From Lysinibacillus sp. KCTC 33748 (GTDB lineage: Bacteria; Bacillota; Bacilli; Bacillales_A; Planococcaceae): DNA of 64,000 bases. Below the pieces are notes generated by a model. The model had not been told where the DNA came from and did not search any database. It worked only from the letters and a program-made list of their open reading frames with translations. Where the stretch lies: positions 124,001 through 188,000 of the forward strand of contig NZ_MWSJ01000006.1 in the NCBI RefSeq assembly GCF_002237755.1. Reading direction: 5' to 3'. The translations under genes were made by a program, and so were the position numbers. How positions within the stretch are numbered: position 1 is the first letter of the stretch; each line of letters starts with the position of its first letter. Positions 35,991 through 45,936 of this stretch are shown here, piece after piece.

Positions 35991-36731
35991 ATGCAAGCCA
36001 TTTTATATATCGCTCATGGAAGTAGAGTAAAGGCGGGAGTGGAGCAAGCCGTTACCTTTCTGAAGAGCGTACAACAAGAGATTGAAATACCGATTCAAGA
36101 AATTAGTTTTTTAGAACTTGCAACTCCGACAATTGCTGAAGGGATTGCAAGTTGTATTAACCAGGGCGCTACAGCTATAGCGATCGTGCCTATTTTATTG
36201 CTTGCCGCTCAGCATGCAAAGCACGATATTCCAAGTGAGATTGATAAAGCAAAAGAAGAGCATCCACAAGTGCGATTTACATACGGTGAACCACTTGGGG
36301 TCCATGAATTATTAATTGATACATTACAGACTAGAATTTTAGAAGCAAGGTGCCCGTCTAACAGTGCAAGTGTCTTACTTATAGGTCGTGGGAGTAGTGA
36401 TCCTGCAGTAAAGAGTGATTTAGCCAAAATTGCAACAAGATTACGTGATAAATACGCTTATGAAGCTGTAGACACGTGCTTTCTTTATGGCATGGGCCCT
36501 ACGTTCGAAGATTGGTTACAACAAGAGCAGAAAAGGGGCAATCAAGTATTTATAGTGCCGTATTTGTTGTTTACCGGGATTTTGCGCCAAAGCATAACAA
36601 GGCGATTACAAGATTATGAGAATAAGAATGTTATTTTATGTGAAAGTTTAGGCTATGACGACAATGTAAGGAAAGTTTTAGTGGAACGTATTTATCAATT
36701 ATTAAAACTTACTAAGGAAGGTGTTTTGTAA
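35991..36731 (+). CDS. sirB: Sirohydrochlorin ferrochelatase, CbiX/SirB type
   Basis: 246-aa two-domain CbiX-like chelatase that inserts iron into sirohydrochlorin. The N-terminal AILYIAHGSRVKAG holds the metal-site His, IVPILLLAAQHAKHDIP the second, and LLIGRGSSDPAVKSDL begins the second half. It follows sumT by 12 bases and overlaps yezD by one base. A separate SirC dehydrogenase gene is not in the window. Confidence 0.9.
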   Translation: MQAILYIAHGSRVKAGVEQAVTFLKSVQQEIEIPIQEISFLELATPTIAEGIASCINQGATAIAIVPILLLAAQHAKHDIPSEIDKAKEEHPQVRFTYGEPLGVHELLIDTLQTRILEARCPSNSASVLLIGRGSSDPAVKSDLAKIATRLRDKYAYEAVDTCFLYGMGPTFEDWLQQEQKRGNQVFIVPYLLFTGILRQSITRRLQDYENKNVILCESLGYDDNVRKVLVERIYQLLKLTKEGVL

Positions 36732-36880
36732 TGGTAGATAAAAGGACTGAAAATGTAAATCTTGCATTAGATAATGTCCGCCAAATTTTAAATACTGTGA
36801 ACCACGGATCGATTACATTGATTGTGCAAAATTCCTATGTGGTCCAAATAGAAAAGAAAGAAAAAATACGACTTCGATAA
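36731..36880 (+). CDS. yezD: YezD family small protein (DUF2292)
   Basis: 49 aa: LDNVRQILNTVNHGSITLIVQ and SYVVQIEKKEKIRL. This is the DUF2292 pattern of small proteins that usually lie beside sulfur assimilation genes. Its ATG overlaps the sirB stop (TAATG). Function unknown; the context suggests a sulfur-linked role. Confidence 0.82.
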   Translation: MVDKRTENVNLALDNVRQILNTVNHGSITLIVQNSYVVQIEKKEKIRLR

Positions 36881-36885
36881 TTTTT

Positions 36886-37165
36886 AATTTCTTTCAGCAG
36901 GTGTCCAAACATCCGCTGAACAGAGGAACTCAGTCTACGAACGCCACTTCCTGTGGCAACGACTGAGTGACCGACATCGTGTCGGCCCTAGTGTTGTTGC
37001 TGACGCTTCGCTTTCGCACAGACAAAAACGTGTTGCTGACGCTTCGCTTTCGCACTAAAAACATTTGCAGGCTTAAGCACAAAGCCGATTCCAGACACAT
37101 TGTTTATCTGCGCGAAAGCTTAGCGTCAGCGGCAATTATACCGAGGCATAATGGATCTTTTTTCA
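36886..37165 (+). repeat. Dispersed repeat, class B with class A units inside
   Basis: It opens with CTTTCAGCAGG...CCGCTGAA like the 32289 copy, then holds an AACTCAGTC...GACTGAGT hairpin with CCACTTCCTGTGG, two TGTTGCTGACGCTTCGCTTTCGCAC units (from 36990 and 37029), and the closing AGCACAAAGCCGATTCC and TATACCGAGGCATAATGG parts. It separates yezD from cysJ. Confidence 0.75.
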
Positions 37166-37229
37166 GCAAACGTTTTGTCAGATAAATTATCAATAGAAGA
37201 AAATGATACGAATACGTGAGGTGGCAAGG

Positions 37230-39017
37230 TTGAAACTACAAGTAGTAAACAGTCCATTTAATGAGGAGCAGGTAAAGCTGTTAAATGAGCTGCTCCCTCA
37301 ACTAACAGGAGAACAGAGGATTTGGTTAAACGGTTTTTTAAGTGCACCACTAGCAACTAGTAATCCAGTTGTTGAGGAAGTAACACCGATAGTAAAAATA
37401 ATCGCCAAAACAGTAACGATTTTATATGGTTCACAAACAGGTAATAGCCAGGGGTTAGCTGAAAAATATGCCTCAGCCTTGAAAGACAATGATGTGGACG
37501 TAACGATTTCGTCGTTAGCAACGTTTAAACCAAATAATTTAAAAAAGGTGACAAATCTTTTACTTATTGTTAGTACCCATGGGGAAGGGGATCCACCTGA
37601 TCAAGCGATACAGTTCTACGAATTTTTGCATAGCAAGCGAGCTCCAAAGTTAGAGCAACTTCATTATTCGGTGCTAGCCTTAGGAGATAGCTCCTATGAA
37701 TTTTTCTGTAAAACAGGAAAGGATTTTGATGAGCAGTTTGCAAAATTAGGGGCAAGTCAAATCGTACCTCGCACAGATTGTGATGTAGATTATGATGACA
37801 CTGCAGCACAATGGTTCTCAGCTGTTCAGCAGAAGTTGCTTCAACAGACGGATGTAGGTGATATAACGACTACACAAAATAAAACAGCGCAAGGAGACAC
37901 TACATATTCTCGAAAAAATCCGTTTTATGCAGAAGTACTTGAAAACATTAATTTAAACGGTCGCGGATCAAATAAAGAAACACGTCACATTGAATTATCC
38001 ATCGAAGGTGCAAATTTTTATTTTGAACCAGGAGATAGTATCGGTATTCAACCGGAAAATGATGAAAAGCTAGTTGATGCTTTAATCACAGCGTTACAGT
38101 TTGATCCACAAACTGTAGTAAACGTCTTTGAAGAAACACAGCCATTAAAGGATGTATTGCAAAAAAAACTAGAAATTACAGTGTTATCTAAGCCATTGTT
38201 ACAAAAAATTGGTGCCTATACGGTCCATCAGGAATTTACAAAGCTATTAGATGACTCTAATTCTTGGAGGGACTATGCAAAAGGGAGAGATTTGCTTGAC
38301 GTTGTGGAGGACTTTGCACCATTTATATGGGATGCGCAGAAATTTGTAGATTTACTACGTAAAATTCCAGCACGCCTATATTCCATTGCTAGTAGTCAAA
38401 AAGCAAATAGTGAAGAGGTACATTTAACAATTGGGAAAGTAAGCTATGAGACGAAGGGACGTCAACGTCTTGGCGTTTGCTCCGGAAGCGTAGCAGAGCG
38501 TATTCAAATTGGTGACACATTACCGGTATATATTCAAAAAAATCCGAACTTTAGACTACCAGAGCATGAGGATACACCGATTATTATGATTGGTGCTGGA
38601 ACAGGTGTTGCTCCGTACCGTGCATTTTTAGAGGAGCGTGAGGAATTAGGAATCGGAGGGAAAGCTTGGCTAATCTTTGGTGATCAACACTTTGTCACAG
38701 ACTTTCTTTATCAAACAGATTGGCAACGTTGGCTTTCTTCAGGCACACTAAGTCAATTGCATGTCGCTTTCTCACGTGATACTGATAGAAAAATATATGT
38801 TCAACATAAAATTGAGGAAAATGCTGTTGCTTTTTATGAATGGCTAGAGCAAGGAGCTGTCATTTACATCTGTGGCGATAAAGAGTCGATGGCGGCTGAT
38901 GTTGATGCAACAATCCGTCGCGTTATTGAACAACAGGGACAAAAAACGCCAGAGGAAGCTAAAGCCTTTGTTAATGAACTAAAACAGCAGAAACGCTATC
39001 AACGTGACGTTTATTAA
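37230..39017 (+). CDS. cysJ: Sulfite reductase (NADPH) flavoprotein subunit
   Basis: 595 aa: flavodoxin-like FMN domain (VTILYGSQTGNSQGLAEKYA near 60, VLALGDSSYEFF near 145), then FAD-binding domain (PARLYSIASSQ near 385, LGVCSGSVAERI near 415) and NADPH domain (IGAGTGVAPYRAFLEERE near 455, YICGDKESMAADVD near 545). It passes electrons from NADPH to CysI. TTG 37230 with GAGGTGG upstream gives the family start MKLQVVNSPFNEEQ. The upstream ATG 37203 is rejected. Confidence 0.95.
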   Translation: MKLQVVNSPFNEEQVKLLNELLPQLTGEQRIWLNGFLSAPLATSNPVVEEVTPIVKIIAKTVTILYGSQTGNSQGLAEKYASALKDNDVDVTISSLATFKPNNLKKVTNLLLIVSTHGEGDPPDQAIQFYEFLHSKRAPKLEQLHYSVLALGDSSYEFFCKTGKDFDEQFAKLGASQIVPRTDCDVDYDDTAAQWFSAVQQKLLQQTDVGDITTTQNKTAQGDTTYSRKNPFYAEVLENINLNGRGSNKETRHIELSIEGANFYFEPGDSIGIQPENDEKLVDALITALQFDPQTVVNVFEETQPLKDVLQKKLEITVLSKPLLQKIGAYTVHQEFTKLLDDSNSWRDYAKGRDLLDVVEDFAPFIWDAQKFVDLLRKIPARLYSIASSQKANSEEVHLTIGKVSYETKGRQRLGVCSGSVAERIQIGDTLPVYIQKNPNFRLPEHEDTPIIMIGAGTGVAPYRAFLEEREELGIGGKAWLIFGDQHFVTDFLYQTDWQRWLSSGTLSQLHVAFSRDTDRKIYVQHKIEENAVAFYEWLEQGAVIYICGDKESMAADVDATIRRVIEQQGQKTPEEAKAFVNELKQQKRYQRDVY

Positions 39018-39020
39018 CTT

Positions 39021-39065
39021 CCTTCGGCAATGCTTTCTGTAGCGACAGCTACAATTCTGCCAAGG
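39021..39065 (+). other. Stem-loop between cysJ and cysI
   Basis: An outer stem CCTT.GGCA / TGCCAAGG and an inner stem TGTAGC/GCTACA enclosing GACA. No T run follows, so an intercistronic processing or stability structure is more likely than a terminator. The sequence after it (GAATATTTGATT) resembles the end of class B repeats. Confidence 0.55.
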
Positions 39066-39092
39066 AATATTTGATTAAAGGAGCGATAACAA

Positions 39093-40814
39093 ATGACAGG
39101 GAAAATTATTTTACCTCCACAACAGGGGAAGCCTAGTGATGTAGAGCGTATTAAAAGCGATAGTAATTATCTACGCGGAACATTAGAGCGTACGATGAAC
39201 AATCCATTAAGTTCAGGTATCCCAGAGGATGATAACCGTCTAATGAAATTCCATGGTAGTTACTTACAAGACGACCGTGATCTTCGGAATGAACGCCAGC
39301 GTCAAAAGCTTGAGCCTGCCTATCAATTTATGGTGCGTGTACGTACACCGGGCGGAGCAGCAACTTCAGCACAATGGCTAGTAATGGATGAAATGGCGAG
39401 AAAGTATGGTAATGGCTCCTTAAAATTAACGACACGTCAGGCATTCCAAGTGCATGGCATATTAAAATGGAATGTTAAAAAATATATGCAGGAAATCAAT
39501 GAGGTGTTATTAGATTCTCTTGCAGCTTGTGGAGATGTCAACCGTAATGTGATGTGTAATGTGAATCCAAATCAATCCGCATTACATGAGGAAATCTATA
39601 ATTGGTCTGCCAAATTAAGTGAGCATTTATTACCTAGAACACGAGCTTACCATGAACTATGGCTAGATGGTGAAAAGGTAGTTGATAGTCAGGATGAAGA
39701 AGTTGAACCTATATATGGTGCGCAATATTTGCCACGGAAATTTAAAATTGGTATTGCGATTCCGCCAAGTAATGATGTGGACGTATTTTCACAAGATATA
39801 GGGCTGATTGCAATTGTAGAGGAGGGTAGGTTAGTAGGCTTTAATTTAGCCGTTGGTGGAGGAATGGGTATGACACATGGCGATCATGAAACATACCCGC
39901 AGCTTGCTCGAGTAATTGGCTTTATCACACCTGATAAACTACTGGAAACAGCGGAGAAAATTATTACGATTCAGCGCGATTATGGGAATCGTTCGGTTCG
40001 TAAAAATGCACGTTTTAAATATACAATTGATGCCAGAGGACTTGAGTGGTTTAACGAAGAACTAACACGTCGTCTAGGTTGGACTATCCAAGAGGCCCGT
40101 CCATTTACTTTTAATCGCACAGGTGATGAGTTTGGTTGGATTAAAGGGGCAGAAGGTCAATGGCATTATACATTATTTATTCAAAATGGACGTATTAAGG
40201 ACTTTGAAAATTATGAGCTTTTAACAGGATTACGTGAAATTGCGAAAGTGCATACAGGTGATTTCCGTTTAACGCCAAACCAAAATTTAATGATTAGCAA
40301 TGTAACGCCGCAAAAGAAGAAAAAAATTGCTGCTATCATTGAGCAATATAACCTTACAGATGGAGCGCATTATTCTGCATTGCGCCGAAATTCGATTGCT
40401 TGCGTATCATTACCAACATGTGGTTTAGCTATGGCAGAAGCCGAGCGTTACCTGCCTTCTCTAATTACAAGAATAGAAACCATTATTGAAGAAGCAGGCT
40501 TAAACGATACAGAAATCGTTATTCGCATGTCAGGCTGTCCGAATGGTTGCTCGCGTGCAGCAATGGCTGAGATTGGGTTTATCGGTAAAGGTCCAGGGAA
40601 ATATAATATGTATTTAGGAGCAAGTTTTACTGGTGATCGTCTCAATAAAATATATCGTGAAAATATAGGTGAGGAGGAGATATTAGCGGAGCTTCGTCCA
40701 ATACTGCTCCACTATGCGAAGGAACGTCTAGATGGCGAGCATTTCGGGGATTTTGTTATTCGTGCAGGTTATGTAACAGCTGTGTACGACGGACGAGATT
40801 TTCATCATAAATAA
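39093..40814 (+). CDS. cysI: Sulfite reductase hemoprotein subunit
   Basis: 573 aa. The siroheme/4Fe-4S cysteines are in [17 protein letters not shown] (near 437-443) and [10 protein letters not shown] (near 478-482). [15 protein letters not shown] near 110 and NRTGDEFGW fit the siroheme-binding folds. It reduces sulfite to sulfide with six electrons from CysJ. AAAGGAG precedes ATG 39093. Confidence 0.96.
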   Translation: MTGKIILPPQQGKPSDVERIKSDSNYLRGTLERTMNNPLSSGIPEDDNRLMKFHGSYLQDDRDLRNERQRQKLEPAYQFMVRVRTPGGAATSAQWLVMDEMARKYGNGSLKLTTRQAFQVHGILKWNVKKYMQEINEVLLDSLAACGDVNRNVMCNVNPNQSALHEEIYNWSAKLSEHLLPRTRAYHELWLDGEKVVDSQDEEVEPIYGAQYLPRKFKIGIAIPPSNDVDVFSQDIGLIAIVEEGRLVGFNLAVGGGMGMTHGDHETYPQLARVIGFITPDKLLETAEKIITIQRDYGNRSVRKNARFKYTIDARGLEWFNEELTRRLGWTIQEARPFTFNRTGDEFGWIKGAEGQWHYTLFIQNGRIKDFENYELLTGLREIAKVHTGDFRLTPNQNLMISNVTPQKKKKIAAIIEQYNLTDGAHYSALRRNSIACVSLPTCGLAMAEAERYLPSLITRIETIIEEAGLNDTEIVIRMSGCPNGCSRAAMAEIGFIGKGPGKYNMYLGASFTGDRLNKIYRENIGEEEILAELRPILLHYAKERLDGEHFGDFVIRAGYVTAVYDGRDFHHK

Positions 40815-40820
40815 AATAAT

Positions 40821-40853
40821 AGCCCTGTAGCAAATTTTCTCTGCTACAGGGCT
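40821..40853 (+). terminator. Hairpin 1 after cysI
   Basis: AGCCCTGTAGCA (40821-40832) pairs with TGCTACAGGGCT (40842-40853). Only a short T run follows. Confidence 0.7.
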
Positions 40854-40881
40854 TATGTTGCAATATGACACAAACACTAAG

Positions 40882-40917
40882 AGACGTGTAGCAAGATATT
40901 TGCTACACGTCTTTTTT
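40882..40917. terminator. Bidirectional terminator between cysI and cysA
   Basis: AGACGTGTAGCAA (40882-40894) pairs with TTGCTACACGTCT (40900-40912), followed by T on the plus strand. The cysA stop codon overlaps its end. Confidence 0.85.
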
Positions 40918-41986
40918 AAATGGAAAAGTCTTCGGGGATAAAGACTTTTAATTGCTTTGGTTTGACAAATACATGGTCACCAACCATAAGTTGAAGATTA
41001 GTAAATTGTTCTTTAGTCAGTTCTGCCTCTAAAAATTCATCTATATCTTCACGACGTAGCTCAACCTGTACGATAGGTCCGAGCAAATGAATATGGCTTA
41101 CTTTGACGGGGACAGTACCAGATATATTTGTTTTCTCAATTTGAATATCATGGGGACGTACATATCCTACTGCATGATCCTCTGTGTATACCTGTGCGTC
41201 AGGTACATCAATCGCAAATTCACCATGCAGGAGCTTACCATTATGTAATCGTCCTTTAAAGAGATTCACATTACCTAAAAAGTCATAAACAAAAGGGCTT
41301 TTTGGATTTGTGTATACGTCGTCTGGGCTACCAATTTGCTCTATCTTGCCGTTGTTCATCACGACAATTCGGTCTGCAACATCGAGTGCCTCTTCCTGAT
41401 CGTGTGTGACAAAAATACTTGTAATATGAAAATCATCGTGAAGCTTTCGAAGCCAACGACGCAATTCCTTGCGCACTTTAGCATCCAGTGCTCCAAAAGG
41501 TTCATCTAATAAGAGCACCTTGGGTTCCACGGCGAGAGCTCTAGCAAGTGCAACTCGCTGACGTTGCCCACCTGAAAGTTGTGTTGGATAGCGATCGGCG
41601 AAATTTTCCAGTTTTACGAGTCTTAGAAGTTCCATCACTTTGTTCTTTATTTCTAATTTAGATGGTCTTGTTTTACGAGGACGTACTTTAAGACCGTAAG
41701 CGACATTATCAAAAACGGTCATATGGCGAAAAAGTGCATAATGCTGGAACACAAAGCCTACATTTCGCTCCTTTGGATGGCGATCGATCATCGATTGACC
41801 GTCAAATAAAATCTCCCCAACATCGGATGTTTCAAGCCCAGCAATAACTCGTAGTAACGAAGTTTTGCCAGAACCAGATGGGCCGAGAAGGGCAACTAGT
41901 TCTCCTGATTGAATATGAAGAGAAACATCTTCTAAAGCTTGAAAGGAACCGAATTTTTTGGATACATTTTTAATTTGGATACTCAT
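40916..41986 (-). CDS. cysA: Sulfate ABC transporter ATP-binding protein
   Basis: 356 aa. Walker [10 protein letters not shown] near 36-44, signature [15 protein letters not shown] near 134, Walker [17 protein letters not shown] near 157, and a C-terminal TOBE-like sulfate regulatory region. ATG 41986 ([13 protein letters not shown]) with AAAGGGGG about 10 bases upstream is preferred over the longer frame that would overlap cysW. It is the last gene of sbp-cysT-cysW-cysA on the minus strand. Confidence 0.94.
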   Translation of the reverse strand: MSIQIKNVSKKFGSFQALEDVSLHIQSGELVALLGPSGSGKTSLLRVIAGLETSDVGEILFDGQSMIDRHPKERNVGFVFQHYALFRHMTVFDNVAYGLKVRPRKTRPSKLEIKNKVMELLRLVKLENFADRYPTQLSGGQRQRVALARALAVEPKVLLLDEPFGALDAKVRKELRRWLRKLHDDFHITSIFVTHDQEEALDVADRIVVMNNGKIEQIGSPDDVYTNPKSPFVYDFLGNVNLFKGRLHNGKLLHGEFAIDVPDAQVYTEDHAVGYVRPHDIQIEKTNISGTVPVKVSHIHLLGPIVQVELRREDIDEFLEAELTKEQFTNLQLMVGDHVFVKPKQLKVFIPEDFSI

Positions 41987-42002
41987 GCTGACAATACCCC
42001 CT

Positions 42003-42878
42003 TTAAGCAGATTTTGATTTCCAAGCAACAATATCTTTAACGATAAGTGTAATAATGGCGATCACGCTCATCAGTGAAGCAACGGCGAAGGCTGCTGCAA
42101 ATTGGTACTCATTGTATAAAATTTCAATATGAAGGGGCATTGTATTTGTCATTCCACGAATATGCCCTGATACAACAGAAACGGCCCCAAATTCACCGAT
42201 TGCCCGAGCATTACAAAGTATAAGGCCGTACAATAAGCCCCATTTGATATTCGGCAATGTCACATACCAAAACGTTTTAAAACCATTAGCACCAAGTGAA
42301 ATGGATGCCTCCTCCTCGGAAGTACCTTGTGTCTGCATAAGAGGAATGAGCTCCCGTGCAACAAATGGCAACGTGACAAAGACAGTAGCGAGGACAATAC
42401 CAGGTAGCGCAAAAACAATTTTAATGTCATGTTCAAATAGCCAATCACCAAATAATCCCTGTGAGCCAAATAACAAAATAAATACTAAACCAGCAATAAC
42501 GGGAGATACTGCAAAAGGAAGATCCACAATTGTAAGAAGTAGATTTTTCCCTTTAAAGTTGAACTTTGTTAAAGCCCAAGCAGCCATAATTCCAAAGATT
42601 GCGTTTAATGGTACGGCAATTGCGACGACAGTTAAGGTTAACTTAATAGCTGCCAATGCATCTGGATGTGTGATAGCTGCTACATATACATCTACTCCTT
42701 TTTGAAAGGCAGTGAAAAAAATCGATACTAGTGGAAGCACAATGAAAAATGCTAAAAAAGCTAGTGCAATAAATGTTAGCGTATATCGGACAAAACGTGG
42801 CTCTTGTAAGGCAACAGACTTTGTCGCTGCATTATTTTTTTCAGGAGCAACTTGCTGAATAAATGTAGATTGTTCCAT
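42003..42878 (-). CDS. cysW: Sulfate ABC transporter permease CysW
   Basis: 291-aa inner-membrane permease with about six membrane segments. The EAA-type loop reads [27 protein letters not shown], and [16 protein letters not shown] and [15 protein letters not shown] are CysW marks. GGAGG precedes ATG 42878. Nine bases separate it from cysT. Confidence 0.94.
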   Translation of the reverse strand: MEQSTFIQQVAPEKNNAATKSVALQEPRFVRYTLTFIALAFLAFFIVLPLVSIFFTAFQKGVDVYVAAITHPDALAAIKLTLTVVAIAVPLNAIFGIMAAWALTKFNFKGKNLLLTIVDLPFAVSPVIAGLVFILLFGSQGLFGDWLFEHDIKIVFALPGIVLATVFVTLPFVARELIPLMQTQGTSEEEASISLGANGFKTFWYVTLPNIKWGLLYGLILCNARAIGEFGAVSVVSGHIRGMTNTMPLHIEILYNEYQFAAAFAVASLMSVIAIITLIVKDIVAWKSKSA

Positions 42879-42887
42879 AAATACCTC

Positions 42888-43721
42888 CTAATGTACAAAA
42901 CGACGATTTGCCAACCATTGTATTAAATTAATGCTAAACAATAGAATGAAGGACGTGACCAGCATGACCACTGCAATAGCAGTTGCACCAGCATAGTCAT
43001 ATTGCTCGAGCTTAGTCATAATTATTAAGGGTGTAATTTCAGTCTTCATCGGCATATTACCGGCGATAAAAACAACGGAGCCATACTCTCCTAGTGCACG
43101 TGCAAAGGCTAATGAAAATCCTGTTAAAATGGCAGGAGCAAGCTCTGGAAAAATCACTTTACGAAAGGTTTGTAGGCGAGTTGCTCCAAGGCTTGCTGAG
43201 GCTTCCTCAACCTCAGCACTAATATTTTGTAAGACAGGCTGCACAGTACGAACGACAAATGGTAGCCCGATAAATGTAAGGGCAATGATAATGCCGAGTG
43301 GCGTAAAGGCAATTTTAAAATTAAAAAATTGACCAATCCAACCGTTTGGCGCATAGAGTGACGTTAAGGCAATTCCTGCTACAGCAGTTGGCAAAGCAAA
43401 TGGTAAATCGACAAGTCCATCGATGATTCGTTTAAACGGAAAGCGGTAGCGTACAAGCACCCATGCAATGATTGTGCCAAAAATAACATTTAATAAACCA
43501 GCAGCGAGTGCAGTACTGAAACTTACCTTATAGGAAGCGACAGCACGAGGAGCGGTCACAATATTAACAAACTCTGCCCAGCTTAAGGACATTGTATGAA
43601 TAAAAATCATCGATAGCGGCAATAAGACTAGTAAGCTAACGTATAACATCGTATAGCCCAGAGAAAGGTGGAAACCTGGAATAATGCGGCGTGTTTTTTT
43701 ATTAACAGTTAAACTACTCAT
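42888..43721 (-). CDS. cysT: Sulfate ABC transporter permease CysT (CysU)
   Basis: 277 aa, about six membrane segments. VDLPFALPTAVAGIALTSLY near 110, the EAA loop EVEEASASLGATRLQTFRKVIFPEL and ALGEYGSVVFIAGNMP define CysT. AGGAGG lies before ATG 43721. It forms the membrane channel with CysW. Confidence 0.94.
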   Translation of the reverse strand: MSSLTVNKKTRRIIPGFHLSLGYTMLYVSLLVLLPLSMIFIHTMSLSWAEFVNIVTAPRAVASYKVSFSTALAAGLLNVIFGTIIAWVLVRYRFPFKRIIDGLVDLPFALPTAVAGIALTSLYAPNGWIGQFFNFKIAFTPLGIIIALTFIGLPFVVRTVQPVLQNISAEVEEASASLGATRLQTFRKVIFPELAPAILTGFSLAFARALGEYGSVVFIAGNMPMKTEITPLIIMTKLEQYDYAGATAIAVVMLVTSFILLFSINLIQWLANRRFVH

Positions 43722-43732
43722 AACATTCCTCC

Positions 43733-44782
43733 TTATTGAGGTACATAAATTTCATCGAATGTACCACCATCTTTAAAATGCTTCGCTTGCGCTTCTGCCC
43801 AACCACCAAAATCATCGATTGAAACGAGTTCAAGTTTTGGGAATTGCTCTTGATATTTTGCTAGAATTTTTTCATCTCGTGGTCGATAGTAATTTTTTGC
43901 AGCAATTTCTTGACCACGCTCACTATATAAATGCTTTAAATAAGCCTCCGCTACTTCGCGTGTACCTTTTTTATCAACGATTTTGTCAACGATTGACACA
44001 GGTGGTTCAGCTAAAATACTTAAAGAAGGTGTAATAATATCAAACTCGTCACCCAATTCATGGAGCGATAAATATGCTTCATTTTCCCATGCAATTAGGA
44101 CGTCACCAATTTCACGTTCAACAAATGTTGTTGTAGCACCGCGTGCACCAGAATCCAGTACTTCTACATTGCTATAGAGAGCTTTCATAAATTTTTTTGT
44201 TTTTGCCTCATCATTTTTATATAATTTCCCTGCATAGGCCCAAGCAGCTAAATAATTCCACCGTGCACCACCAGATGTTTTAGGATTTGGTGTAATGACA
44301 GATAAATCGTCTTTTATTAAATCATCCCAGTCTTTAATACCCTTTGGATTGCCTTTGCGTACTAAAAAGACAATAGTAGATGTATAAGGTGTAGAGTTAT
44401 TTTCAAATTCTGTTTGCCAATCTTTATTTAATAGGCTTCGAGCTTGTGCAATCTCATCAATATCATAAGCTAGTGCTAGTGTAACAACATCTGCCTCAAG
44501 ACCATCAATTACAGCTCGACCCTGTTTACCGGAGCCCCCATGTGATTGTTTTATCGTTACATCTTGACCGGTTTCATCCTTCCATTTTTTTATAAAATCT
44601 TTGTTGAATTCCTCGTAAAGCTCACGTGTTGGATCATAGGATACATTTAGTAGCTCCACAGATTTTTTTGTATCCTGAGCACTTGTATCTTTTTCAGAAG
44701 AGCTGCTACCACAGCCTGTTAATGTTAGTGCTAATGCAGATATAAGTACTAACGATTGGAAAAGATGTTTCCTTTTTTTCAT
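43733..44782 (-). CDS. sbp: Sulfate-binding lipoprotein of the ABC importer
   Basis: 349 aa. The signal peptide [20 protein letters not shown] runs into a lipobox LTGC (cysteine near residue 23). [45 protein letters not shown] and [19 protein letters not shown] are the sulfate-binding family motifs. ATG 44782 follows AAAGGAG. First gene of the minus-strand importer operon, which is preceded by a conserved leader RNA. Confidence 0.94.
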   Translation of the reverse strand: MKKRKHLFQSLVLISALALTLTGCGSSSSEKDTSAQDTKKSVELLNVSYDPTRELYEEFNKDFIKKWKDETGQDVTIKQSHGGSGKQGRAVIDGLEADVVTLALAYDIDEIAQARSLLNKDWQTEFENNSTPYTSTIVFLVRKGNPKGIKDWDDLIKDDLSVITPNPKTSGGARWNYLAAWAYAGKLYKNDEAKTKKFMKALYSNVEVLDSGARGATTTFVEREIGDVLIAWENEAYLSLHELGDEFDIITPSLSILAEPPVSIVDKIVDKKGTREVAEAYLKHLYSERGQEIAAKNYYRPRDEKILAKYQEQFPKLELVSIDDFGGWAEAQAKHFKDGGTFDEIYVPQ

Positions 44783-44817
44783 AAAATTACGCTCCTTTTT
44801 GATATAGAAAATACAAA

Positions 44818-44908
44818 AGACCATCTACAAGAACGAATAATAATCGTCTTAAGTAGATGGCCTTCAGATCCTCTGATCAGCATTTTTATATTGGTTTGAT
44901 TCAAAGCT
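44818..44908 (-). ncRNA. Sulfur-gene leader RNA with conserved hairpin and terminator (sbp copy)
   Basis: On the minus strand, hairpin GCT-GA-TCAG-AGGAT-CTGA-A-GGC spans 44881-44860. Its AGGC begins a terminator: AGGCCATCTAC pairs with GTAGATGGTCT ending near 44818, followed by TTTTG. The upper stem differs in sequence from the sumT and cysH copies but keeps base pairing. The -35/-10 of this unit lies at 44944-44916. Confidence 0.7.
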
Positions 44909-44915
44909 TAGTTAT

Positions 44916-44944
44916 ACATTAAACATATATTTCCTATTAGTCAA
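44916..44944 (-). promoter_or_regulatory. Promoter of the sbp-cysTWA operon
   Basis: Minus strand TTGACT (44944-44939), 17 bases, TAATGT (44921-44916). Confidence 0.7.
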
Positions 44945-45041
44945 CAAGGAATTAAAAGTACTTCTTTTGATTATCATCATATGCAAGAATACAGTATAAA
45001 AATTTGGGCTCATTGAAATGAATTTTTTGTAAAAAGCCTAG

Positions 45042-45071
45042 TTGACTACTTGGTGTACTTTAGTATATATT
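45042..45071 (+). promoter_or_regulatory. Promoter of the cysH operon
   Basis: TTGACT (45042-45047), 18 bases, TATATT (45066-45071), about 150 bases before cysH. The roughly 100 bases between this and the sbp -35 show no other clear element. Confidence 0.7.
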
Positions 45072-45077
45072 TGGTAA

Positions 45078-45205
45078 TAAGAAAAATGATTGTAGAACGA
45101 GGTAGCCAATACTAGTGAACAATCATTGCATAAGCTGGCTAGTCAAACTAGAGGCGTTTTAACGAAGACATGTCTATATATGTCTTTCGTTGGAACGCCT
45201 TTTTC
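45078..45205 (+). ncRNA. Sulfur-gene leader RNA with conserved hairpin and terminator (cysH copy)
   Basis: A first stem AATGATTGT/ACAATCATT (45085-45093 / 45119-45127), then hairpin GCT-GG-CTAGT-CAA-ACTAG-A-GGC (45134-45155), then a long terminator whose left arm starts with that AGGC (45152-45171) and pairs with 45180-45200, followed by a T run. Between the promoter and cysH this should stop most transcripts unless the small hairpin is stabilised. Confidence 0.72.
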
Positions 45206-45222
45206 GTTATGAGGGGGATTAT

Positions 45223-45924
45223 ATGTTAACATATGCAACTTGGCATGAGCCAACATTGAATTTTCAGGTAGACGAAACTTACAAGGCAGCACTGGAGGTT
45301 TTACAGTGGAGTTATGCTGAATATGGCGAAGATATCGTCTATGCATGTAGCTTTGGGATTGAGGGAATTGTCATGATTGACCTTATTTCAAAGGTGAAGC
45401 CCGATGCTACGATTGTCTTTTTAGATACAGATGTTCATTTTAAGGAAACATATGAAACGATTGATAAAGTAAAAGAAAAATATCCGAAGCTGAACATTAT
45501 TATGAAAAAACCAGCACTTACACTCGAACAACAAGCTGCTGAATACAGTGATGAATTATGGAAGTCTAATCCAAACAAATGCTGCGAAATTCGCAAGATT
45601 GTGCCGTTGCATGAATCATTAGCGAGCGCAAAGGCTTGGATATCAGGCTTGCGTCGTGAACAATCACCAACTCGACAAAATACGAACTTTATTAATCGTG
45701 ACGATAAATTTAAATCCATTAAAATTTGTCCACTCATTCATTGGACATGGAAGGATGTCTGGCGCTATGTCTCAAAGCATAGTTTACCGTACAATCCATT
45801 GCATGACAGGGGCTATCCAAGCGTCGGCTGCGAGCACTGTACAAAACCGGCATTTACAATGGATGATTTGCGTTCAGGCAGATGGCAAGGGTCTGGTAAA
45901 ACTGAGTGTGGATTACATGAGTAA
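45223..45924 (+). CDS. cysH: APS/PAPS reductase
   Basis: 233-aa thioredoxin-dependent reductase that makes sulfite from adenylyl sulfate. [18 protein letters not shown] is the nucleotide loop. The Fe-S cysteines are CC in [12 protein letters not shown] (122-123) and C-x2-C in GCEHCTKP (near 204-207). The catalytic cysteine is in KTECGLHE at the end. The 4Fe-4S type generally uses APS, as in B. subtilis. ATG 45223 follows GAGGGGG. Confidence 0.95.
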   Translation: MLTYATWHEPTLNFQVDETYKAALEVLQWSYAEYGEDIVYACSFGIEGIVMIDLISKVKPDATIVFLDTDVHFKETYETIDKVKEKYPKLNIIMKKPALTLEQQAAEYSDELWKSNPNKCCEIRKIVPLHESLASAKAWISGLRREQSPTRQNTNFINRDDKFKSIKICPLIHWTWKDVWRYVSKHSLPYNPLHDRGYPSVGCEHCTKPAFTMDDLRSGRWQGSGKTECGLHE

Positions 45925-45936
45925 AGGAGTTTTGCC

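Noticed and set aside
42244..42705. 153-codon plus-strand frame inside cysW
   Set aside because: Antisense shadow of the permease gene.
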